The notes below the pieces were generated by a model, which was not told where the DNA came from, did no database searches, and saw nothing but the letters and a program-made list of their open reading frames with translations. Made by a program: the position numbers and the translations under genes. Shown piece by piece: positions 57,872-64,000 of a stretch of 64,000 bases of DNA. The stretch spans positions 1 to 64,000 of the forward strand of contig NZ_SCHN01000007.1 in the NCBI RefSeq assembly GCF_004120195.1, read 5' to 3'. How positions within the stretch are numbered: position 1 is the first letter of the stretch; each line of letters begins with the position of its first letter. The stretch is from Enterovibrio baiacu (GTDB lineage: Bacteria > Pseudomonadota > Gammaproteobacteria > Enterobacterales > Vibrionaceae).

Positions 57872-59518
57872 ATGGTTTTCGCTCGCATGCTTTTTAAGAC
57901 ACTACTGGTTTTCGCTTTGTTTCCACTCTCAGTGTGGGCAAATGTAGGCAATGTTGAGCCAAACAAACCGTCTGAAAATGCAATTACATGGATACAACAA
58001 GCTGAAGCTGAATCGGGTGTAGTGACCTACACCCAAGATTTGGCTGTGATCTACGAGTACTTTTCTTTCTCCCCAATTTGGCACGATTACCGTGCAAAAG
58101 ATGAGCTCGAAACGCAGGTCAATATCATTTCGTTAGCTGGGATCAGCCAAGAATTTGAGTGGCGCGCCGTGCTGCTCAGAGAGCTGAGAGTGAGCGGCGA
58201 TTGGCGTGCCTATGACGTGTTTGCAACAGACAGTTTGCTAGCGCTGATGAGTTACAACGCACAAGTGCCACTGCACGGCAAAAGCTGGTTTTTCGGCACA
58301 GACATTAACGAGACGTTTCCTGCACCAACAAAAACACAAACCACAAACCTTTTGATGGCTGCTAGCCGAAATTCACTTTACGACTATGTGTTTTCGTTGC
58401 GTCCTGATACCCCACAATACCGCGAAATGGCAAAAGCCATCGTGGCACTGCAAGATGAAAACACCAGCTATTGGCCCAAGTTCACGCAGCGTGGGTTGAT
58501 CAAACATGGCAACAAGCTGGTGGATTCAGACAGCTTGATCACCAGCCTAGAGCGTCATGGTGTGTTGAGTACTGAAGACGCTCAACGCCTTAAGCTAAAA
58601 CATGTGGGTTTCTATAACGCGGTAATGGTACAAGCGGTGAAGCGCTTCCAACAAAGCCATGGCCTAAAAACGGATGGCGTGATTGGCAACAAGACCCGCT
58701 ATTGGTTGAACAAGTCTGTCGATAATCGTATTCAAATCCTCGCGCTAAACATGGAGCGCCTGCGTTTGTGGCCAACCGGGCGCGACCGAATTCTGCTGGT
58801 TAACATTCCAAATTACGAAATGGAATTGTGGATGGATAAGCAGCTTATTCTCGACAGCAAGGTTGTTGTGGGAAGACCAAGCCGCCGTACGCCCTTGTTC
58901 ACATCGCGTTTGGATTCCGTGGTTTTCAATCCACATTGGAATGTGCCTGTTACCATCATGCGCAAAGACATTCTTCCGAAAGTGAGTGTCGACAATGATT
59001 ACCTCTCGAAGCACAGATATACCGTGTTGAGCAGTTGGTCTAACGGCGAAGTGATCCCGCCTGATTCGATTGATTGGGAGACGGTCACACCGAACAATTT
59101 CCCGTACCGATTGCAGCAATCGCCGGGTAACTTTAACGCGCTAGGTCGTTACAAATTCAACACGCCGAATGGCAATGCGATATACCTTCACGATACGCCA
59201 GCCAAGGGTTTGTTTAATCGTGCGAGCAGAGCCTTCAGTTCGGGGTGTATTCGTGTCCAAAAAGCCGAAGTGTTGGCAGAGGTCTTGCTCGATAAATCGG
59301 GCCTTGAGATGGGTGACTACGATTACTACCGCAAAACCCCTGAGACCAAGTGGGTCACGCTGCGCAAGAAAATCAGTGTGCATACCATTTATCAAACCGC
59401 TTGGGTTAACGAGGAAGGGGAAGTGCAATTCCGCGAGGATGTGTATGACTACGATGCGCGTCCAAAACGCAGCAGCGATCCATCAGCATCTTTAACGGCG
59501 AGCACCAATCAATCCTAA
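57872..59518 (+). CDS. ldtD: L,D-transpeptidase of the YcbB/LdtD type
   Basis: A 548-residue periplasmic enzyme with a signal peptide (LLVFALFPLSVWANV). A middle peptidoglycan-binding domain (about residues 245-285; YNAVMVQAVKRFQQSHGLKTDG) precedes the YkuD domain. The catalytic motif is HDTPAKGLFNRASRAFSSGCIRV, with His at the start and Cys in SSGCIR. VFNPHWNVPVTIMRKDILPK and LGRYKFNTPNG are conserved. It forms 3-3 cross-links in peptidoglycan. GGAGG lies before the ATG. E. coli LdtD is followed by mepK and gloC, as it is here. Confidence 0.93.
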   Translation: MVFARMLFKTLLVFALFPLSVWANVGNVEPNKPSENAITWIQQAEAESGVVTYTQDLAVIYEYFSFSPIWHDYRAKDELETQVNIISLAGISQEFEWRAVLLRELRVSGDWRAYDVFATDSLLALMSYNAQVPLHGKSWFFGTDINETFPAPTKTQTTNLLMAASRNSLYDYVFSLRPDTPQYREMAKAIVALQDENTSYWPKFTQRGLIKHGNKLVDSDSLITSLERHGVLSTEDAQRLKLKHVGFYNAVMVQAVKRFQQSHGLKTDGVIGNKTRYWLNKSVDNRIQILALNMERLRLWPTGRDRILLVNIPNYEMELWMDKQLILDSKVVVGRPSRRTPLFTSRLDSVVFNPHWNVPVTIMRKDILPKVSVDNDYLSKHRYTVLSSWSNGEVIPPDSIDWETVTPNNFPYRLQQSPGNFNALGRYKFNTPNGNAIYLHDTPAKGLFNRASRAFSSGCIRVQKAEVLAEVLLDKSGLEMGDYDYYRKTPETKWVTLRKKISVHTIYQTAWVNEEGEVQFREDVYDYDARPKRSSDPSASLTASTNQS

Positions 59519-59904
59519 GGACGAGCTCTGAACTTTAACGCACCAGATTCTTTAAAGGATCGGGTGTAGAAAGAGCAGGTAAGTGAATTAACGCGCAGTG
59601 ATGACATTTTTCACCACTGCGCTTTTTTGTGGCCGCTAGGTAGGCAATCCTGTGAAAATACGCTCCATGCAACACAATTGCATATTTTTACATTTTACTG
59701 ACAATGCTAAAAACTGACGAGAAATCATCACGAAACGCTGCTATTTACAGCGATTGACTCACTTAAGACACACTTGTGGGTTTGATTCCTTTCTTCGCTC
59801 CCGTTAGATTTCACGGTGTTTCGAGAGTCTTTCTTAAACAAAGGCGTGTTTCGCTAGTCGTTCGGACTCTTTTTATAAGATCTACTTTTGGGAAGTTGTA
59901 ACTT
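59519..59904. other. 386-bp intergenic region between ldtD and mepK
   Basis: It contains one terminator (59593-59628) and a possible promoter region further on. I see no other gene. The mepK start has no strong ribosome site. Confidence 0.5.
59593..59628 (+). terminator. Rho-independent terminator after ldtD
   Basis: GCGCAGTG/CACTGCGC (59593-59600 and 59615-59622) with a 14-nt loop is followed by TTTTTT. Confidence 0.8.
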
Positions 59905-60465
59905 GTGAAAAATGGTTTGGATACCCAACGTCGTCGTCTGATTCTCGGCGGAGCGGCGTGTGTAGTTGCGGCAGCACTACCGAATGCAGCGTTTGCGCTG
60001 CCCCTAACGGCAGGGAAACCGCGTAATTTGGCAATGACAAGCATAAATACAGGTGAGCACCTTGATGTTTGTTATTTCAACGGCCAGCAGTACATTGAGA
60101 AAGAACTGCAAGCGCTTAACCACCTGTGTCGCGATCACCGTCGAAACGTTGAAACCGAGATGGACCCACTTCTTTACGATCAACTCGCTGCAATCTGCGG
60201 GTTGGTTAACGCTAAATCGCCGATCACCATGGTGTCAGGTTATCGCTCGCCAGCGACGAATGAAATGCTGAGAAAGAGCGGTGGTGGTCAAGCGAAGAAG
60301 AGCTATCACATGACAGGGCAAGCCATGGACATCTTCATTGAAGGTGTACCGCTCGCAACGCTAAAAGATGCGGCGCTTTCGCTAAAAGCCGGTGGCGTTG
60401 GTTATTACCCTCGAAGCGGATTTATCCACGTTGATACAGGTCCCGTTAGAACATGGAGAGGTTAA
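59905..60465 (+). CDS. mepK: MepK-type murein endopeptidase (YcbK, DUF882, M15)
   Basis: A 186-residue protein with a Tat-type signal (TQRRRLILGGAACVVAAALP). The metallopeptidase part shows ITMVSGYRSPATNEMLRKS, SYHMTGQAMDIF (HxxGxAxD zinc motif) and GFIHVDTGPVRTW (catalytic His). Relatives cleave peptidoglycan cross-links, including 3-3 bonds in E. coli MepK; pairing with the L,D-transpeptidase upstream is suggestive. The start is GTG. It is followed by a terminator. Confidence 0.92.
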   Translation: MKNGLDTQRRRLILGGAACVVAAALPNAAFALPLTAGKPRNLAMTSINTGEHLDVCYFNGQQYIEKELQALNHLCRDHRRNVETEMDPLLYDQLAAICGLVNAKSPITMVSGYRSPATNEMLRKSGGGQAKKSYHMTGQAMDIFIEGVPLATLKDAALSLKAGGVGYYPRSGFIHVDTGPVRTWRG

Positions 60466-60502
60466 ACCCTCACGCGCGATAACATTCCCCTGTAGAGAAA
60501 TG

Positions 60503-60527
60503 AAAGGCACATTGCGTGCCTTTTTTT
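60503..60527 (+). terminator. Rho-independent terminator after mepK
   Basis: AAAGGCAC(ATTGC)GTGCCTTTTTTT, 38 bp after the mepK stop. Confidence 0.85.
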
Positions 60528-60628
60528 GTTTCTCGCTTTTGCTTTTCCGCATTCATCTTTCCGTTTTCACCTTTCCGCTCTCACTTAACCCTATCAGCGC
60601 TAAGCCTGTTTCCAAGCGAATAACTGTG

Positions 60629-62371
60629 TTAAGCGGTTTCTGGTTCGGCCTTTTTCAGGTTCGTTGTGATGTATCGCTGTCGCTTCTTTTCTTTTAGCTT
60701 GGTGATGTCCACCATGACTAAACCATCAATACAGTCCGCGAAGTCAGGGTCGATATTGAAATCGATGAATTGGACGCCCCCGGGTTCACACAGCTCGCTG
60801 TATTGTTTGTAGAGTGTGGGAATGCCTGTTTCTAAGTTGTCTAACAATGCCTTGAGCGTTTTTAAGTCAGACTGATAGTCATTGCCTCGAAAGTGTTGAA
60901 CCAGCTCACTTTCTATTTGTGTATCCAGATGGAACGGCCGTTTAGAGTGCGCCACCGAATGATTCGCCCCAAAATAGGTGCGATAGAAAAAGATAAGTAA
61001 CTCTTTAGCGGCTTGTGGCAAGGCGTTGCTGATGGTGACAGGGCCAAATAAATAACGATAGTGCGGATGTTTGGTTAGGAAAGCACCAATGCCGAGCCAG
61101 AGGTATTCCAAACTGCGCTTGCCCCAGTATTTCGGCTGCACAAAGCTGCGCCCTAATTCGAGCCCTGACGCTAATATTGGCGTCATGCCTTTTTCAAAGT
61201 TAAACAGGGTGTGGGTATACAAGGCTTCTTTGCCGTGTTGTGCGATCACCGCTTGGGTATCGCAGAAGCGATATGCGCCGACAATATCCAATGCTGTTGG
61301 ATCCCACAGCACGAGATGGAAATAGTGTTGGTCGTATTTGTCGATGTCTCTGCGCTGTCCCGTTCCTTCCCCAACAGCACGAAAGGCCACTTCCCGCAAT
61401 CGTCCAATTTCTCGCATGACGTGAGATTCCGCTTGATAACGGTATAAGTAGATTTCTTTTCCATCGGGTGTTTCACCAAGGCGTTCACTTTGCGTGATTT
61501 CTTCTTTTAGTGCCAACCTTGGCTCAGGGGCTGCAATGGCTGACTCGGTGGGGAACACACCTTCTTTGCCTTTACCGATGTTGTAGAGGTGTTTTTTGAA
61601 CAATCTGACGCGGGTTTTACTGGGTAAATTGGCGCTGCTGCTATAGCTCGAATAAGGGATACTTTCTCCTATGGTGAAGGTGATTTTGTTGTCTTCTTGC
61701 GCAAACATTTCATTGATGAGAAGTAAGGTTGATAGTGGCTTGTACACCAAGGACGCCCCATAAAACATCGCTGAATTTCGTCCATCGACATGAATCGGTA
61801 AAATGGGCGCGCTCGCTTTGCTCGCCATGCGCAGAAAACCGCTGTGCCACACCTTGTCTTTCACGCCTGTCGCGCCCATGCGTGAGACTTCGCCTGCGGG
61901 GAAGATGATTATCGCACCCTCATTGCGCAGCCAGGCATCAATGTTTCTGAGGTTTTCTTTTGGTGTCCCTCCTGACATGTTGTTCACGGGGAGCAGGCAA
62001 CTGTGAAGTGGTTCAATTTGCATGAGCAGGTTATTGGCGACCACTTTAACGTCAGTGCGAATCTCGCGAACCAATTTGAGTAAGGCTAAGCCATCAAGCG
62101 AGCCAATGGGGTGATTGGCGATGATAACAACGCGCCCGTTGGAAGGAATACGTTCGCGTTCTCTGTCACTCGTTGCGTAACTGAATGTGAAGTAATCCAG
62201 CACTTGTTCTACAAACTCGAACCCCTTGAGGTAGGGGTATCGCTCGGCAAAATCGACAAAGGCTTGTTGATGCAGAAGGCGTTGAAGTGTGGCACTGACA
62301 GGGCGTGCTAACCAGGGCTTGTGCGCCAAGGCAGGGTATTTGTTCTCTAAAAGCGCGTCGATATTAAACAT
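60629..62371 (-). CDS. Two-domain acyltransferase, PlsC-like plus GNAT-like (OlsF type)
   Basis: A 580-residue protein. The ATG at 62371 is used because AAGGA lies about 6 bp upstream; an ATG 18 bp further up is possible. The N-terminal half (about residues 1-265) is a PlsC-type acyltransferase with NHPIGSLDGLALLK (the HxxxxD motif) and FPAGEVSRMGATG. The C-terminal half (about 305-540) resembles the hemolysin/OlsB-type GNAT fold: LREVAFRAVGEGTGQRRDID, LDIVGAYRFCDT, ASGLELGRSFVQPKYWGKRSLEYLW. This order matches OlsF, which makes ornithine lipids in one polypeptide in some proteobacteria. Product identity is inferred. It starts 26 bp after the upstream phosphoesterase gene. Confidence 0.82.
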   Translation of the reverse strand: MFNIDALLENKYPALAHKPWLARPVSATLQRLLHQQAFVDFAERYPYLKGFEFVEQVLDYFTFSYATSDRERERIPSNGRVVIIANHPIGSLDGLALLKLVREIRTDVKVVANNLLMQIEPLHSCLLPVNNMSGGTPKENLRNIDAWLRNEGAIIIFPAGEVSRMGATGVKDKVWHSGFLRMASKASAPILPIHVDGRNSAMFYGASLVYKPLSTLLLINEMFAQEDNKITFTIGESIPYSSYSSSANLPSKTRVRLFKKHLYNIGKGKEGVFPTESAIAAPEPRLALKEEITQSERLGETPDGKEIYLYRYQAESHVMREIGRLREVAFRAVGEGTGQRRDIDKYDQHYFHLVLWDPTALDIVGAYRFCDTQAVIAQHGKEALYTHTLFNFEKGMTPILASGLELGRSFVQPKYWGKRSLEYLWLGIGAFLTKHPHYRYLFGPVTISNALPQAAKELLIFFYRTYFGANHSVAHSKRPFHLDTQIESELVQHFRGNDYQSDLKTLKALLDNLETGIPTLYKQYSELCEPGGVQFIDFNIDPDFADCIDGLVMVDITKLKEKKRQRYITTNLKKAEPETA

Positions 62372-62397
62372 AGTGTTCCTTTCACCCATTGTGCGGC

Positions 62398-63216
62398 TTA
62401 CGCGGCTTGGTCTTCCTGAGCGGGTTGTTTGTAGGAGGCTTGTGGCAACAAGGTGTTGTATACCGCAATCAGCTCTGGCTTTTCCGTCCACCGAATCAAT
62501 TCAAGCGCGCCGTCGTCTTGCTCTATTAATGCGGTGCAGTTTTCAATCCAATCACCATCGTTAAGGTACAAGGTGTCACCCATGGTTTTCATGTCTGGGT
62601 GATGGATGTGTCCACACACGATGGCGTCAGCTTTTTTTCGCTGGGCATATTGAACTGCGGCGCTTTCGAAACGAGAGATTGCCACGTTGGCAGATTGCAC
62701 ACGTAGCTTGATATAGGACGCCAGTGACCAGTAGGGAAAGCCCAATTTTTGTCTGATACGCGATGTCCAGCGGTTGAGGAAAAGTAGAAAGTCATAACCC
62801 ACATCGCCCGCGATGGCGGTTAATCGACTGTGGCACACCGCGCTGTCAAACTCATCGCCATGCACGGCCAATATCTTTTTCCCTTGCACTGTTTCGTGCA
62901 TGTGATGCGCACGCACTTCAACTTTGCCAAAGTCGAACTTCAAGTATTTTCTGACGACATCATCATGGTTGCCCGGAATGTAGATAACGCGTGTGCCTTG
63001 GTGGGCGCGGTCAATCAGGAGTGATATCACTTGGGTGTGACTGTCTGGCCAATGGCGCGAGAATTTCATTGAATAAAAATCAACGATATCTCCGACCAAA
63101 ATGATGGTGTCGGCATGATGTCGTTGAAGGAAGTTAAGCAGGTAATGGGCCTTACAATCTTTGTTGCCTAAATGGAGATCTGATATCCAAATCGTTCGAA
63201 CGTGTATGGGGTTCAT
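62398..63216 (-). CDS. LpxH-like calcineurin-type metallophosphoesterase
   Basis: A 272-residue protein with all metallophosphoesterase motifs: ISDLHLGNKDCKA (DxH), VGDIVDFYSMK, IPGNHDDVV, LAVHGDEFD and CGHIHHPDM. It belongs to the group similar to UDP-2,3-diacylglucosamine hydrolase (COG2908), although a true LpxH is usually shorter (about 240 residues). The ATG at 63216 is chosen (start MNPIHVRTIWISDLHLG); another ATG is 6 bp upstream. Coupling to the acyltransferase gene suggests a lipid-linked role, but the substrate is not known. Confidence 0.85.
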   Translation of the reverse strand: MNPIHVRTIWISDLHLGNKDCKAHYLLNFLQRHHADTIILVGDIVDFYSMKFSRHWPDSHTQVISLLIDRAHQGTRVIYIPGNHDDVVRKYLKFDFGKVEVRAHHMHETVQGKKILAVHGDEFDSAVCHSRLTAIAGDVGYDFLLFLNRWTSRIRQKLGFPYWSLASYIKLRVQSANVAISRFESAAVQYAQRKKADAIVCGHIHHPDMKTMGDTLYLNDGDWIENCTALIEQDDGALELIRWTEKPELIAVYNTLLPQASYKQPAQEDQAA

Positions 63217-63485
63217 AAGCATCCGTTGATGAGTGATTAACAAGTTGATTCACGGTTTTACGCTACTGATCCTTAATGACGTTGTTGTTTCATTGTGGTG
63301 ACAAGCTGATGGCAGGGTGCTTTCAGGCGGATGACCAGCGAGGGTATGGCTCATTAACCTTCTGATTATGCGTGTGAAATGCAGGGGATGTAGGCGTAGC
63401 ACAATGCGTTGGCGTTAAACTCTTGGCGCACCCATGCTATGCTTTGGCCGTTTTCAGTATTTTTCGATAATTCACGGATTCTTTT

Positions 63486-64000
63486 ATGGCATTGAAGTTT
63501 GAAATTGTTCCCGTTACTGGCTTTCAACAAAACTGTTCTATCGTTTGGTGCGATAAAACTAACGAAGCAGCGTTGGTTGATCCAGGCGGTGATGTGGCAA
63601 AGCTCGTCGCGAAGGTGAACGATCTGGGCGTGAATATCACAAAGGTATTACTGACGCATGGTCACTTAGATCACGTCGGTGGTACCGAAGAAGTGCGAGC
63701 GGCCTATTCCGTGCCAGTGATTGGTCCAGAGAAGCAAGATGCATTTTGGCTGCAAGCATTGCCAGCGCAAAGTGACATGTTTGGTTTTGCTCGCACGGAA
63801 CCGTTTGACCCAGACCAGTGGTTGCAAGACGGTGATGAAATCACCTTGGGTGAGAGCACATTGAAAGTGATTCACACGCCAGGGCATACGCCTGGTCACG
63901 TGGTACTTGTGAGCGAAGAAGATCAACTCGCATGGGTGGGTGATGTGCTGTTCAACGGCAGCATTGGCCGTACCGATTTTCCGAAAGGGGACCATGCGAC
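63486..64000 (+). CDS. gloC: Type II glyoxalase-like MBL-fold hydrolase, 3' end beyond the window
   Basis: The first 171 residues are visible. They start MALKFEIVPVTGFQQNCSIV, with the metallo-beta-lactamase motif THGHLDHVGG and HTPGHTPGHVV, and IGRTDFPKGDH just before the window edge. The E. coli homologue GloC (YcbL) hydrolyses S-lactoylglutathione. It lies downstream of ldtD and mepK as in E. coli, but the OlsF-like pair lies in between on the other strand. Confidence 0.92.
   Translation, partial: MALKFEIVPVTGFQQNCSIVWCDKTNEAALVDPGGDVAKLVAKVNDLGVNITKVLLTHGHLDHVGGTEEVRAAYSVPVIGPEKQDAFWLQALPAQSDMFGFARTEPFDPDQWLQDGDEITLGESTLKVIHTPGHTPGHVVLVSEEDQLAWVGDVLFNGSIGRTDFPKGDHA

Noticed and set aside
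60629-62371. Call of the two-domain acyltransferase as a glycerol-3-phosphate acyltransferase
   Set aside because: The C-terminal half is clearly GNAT/OlsB-like, so a two-activity OlsF-type enzyme fits better.
1-64000. tRNA, rRNA, CRISPR array, prophage or complete insertion sequence
   Set aside because: None was seen on reading; the only mobile-type gene is the RAYT at the left edge, which has no IS ends.

Overview
The window is chromosomal DNA of a gammaproteobacterium, most likely a member of the Vibrionaceae or a close relative (Vibrio, Photobacterium, Enterovibrio or Grimontia type). This rests on mukFEB-type condensin, lolCDE with separate LolC and LolE, LpoB, a CsiV-type peptidoglycan-binding protein beside mfd, and a Fur-type imelysin cluster next to an L,D-transpeptidase/MepK/GloC group. 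Base composition is moderate and codon use looks even across most of the window. No rRNA, tRNA, CRISPR array, prophage or complete insertion sequence was seen.

Layout. 1-1.2 kb: the 3' part of a REP-associated (IS200-like, Y1) transposase, a terminator and a 42-bp tandem repeat. 1.5-2.7 kb: an unusual globin/two-TM/pentapeptide-repeat fusion. 3-8.9 kb: small unlinked enzyme genes (two methyltransferases, two GNATs, DUF2809, an ABM-fold protein, a DUF1330-like protein) around pyrC, which has a PurR-like operator. 8.9-11 kb: a chemoreceptor. 11.4-18.3 kb: hinT, a COG3014 lipoprotein, ycfL, lpoB, thiK, a DUF6279 lipoprotein, ycfP and ndh; ndh has an exact FNR box over its promoter. 18.4-21.6 kb: a CHASE-type GGDEF-EAL protein and a GNAT. 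21.7-26.6 kb: plzB-like, mfd and csiV on the minus strand. 27-30.1 kb: lolCDE. 30.4-37 kb: DUF2062, then comEC, msbA, lpxK, a Trm112/YcaR protein and kdsB. 37-45.4 kb: elyC, divergent from cmoM, mukF, mukE and mukB. 45.5-52.5 kb: a chemoreceptor with a 3' frameshift, a GNAT, an Asp/Glu racemase-family protein, a REC-EAL protein, an EamA exporter and a MarR regulator. 52.8-57.8 kb: an imelysin, di-heme oxidoreductase, imelysin, DUF1513 cluster behind Fur-like boxes. 57.9-64 kb: ldtD-like, mepK-like, an OlsF-like acyltransferase paired with a metallophosphoesterase, and gloC running off the window.

Functionally the window is dominated by the cell envelope: lipoprotein export (LolCDE), LPS (MsbA, LpxK, KdsB), peptidoglycan (LpoB, CsiV, LdtD, MepK, ElyC) and membrane lipid (OlsF-like). 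Added to these are chromosome segregation (MukBEF), transcription-coupled repair (Mfd), competence (ComEC), c-di-GMP signalling and iron handling. The order cmoM-mukFEB followed later by ldtD-mepK-gloC resembles E. coli, but here about 12 kb of signalling and iron genes lies between mukB and ldtD.

All function calls come from reading motifs and from memory of the families. No database search was run.
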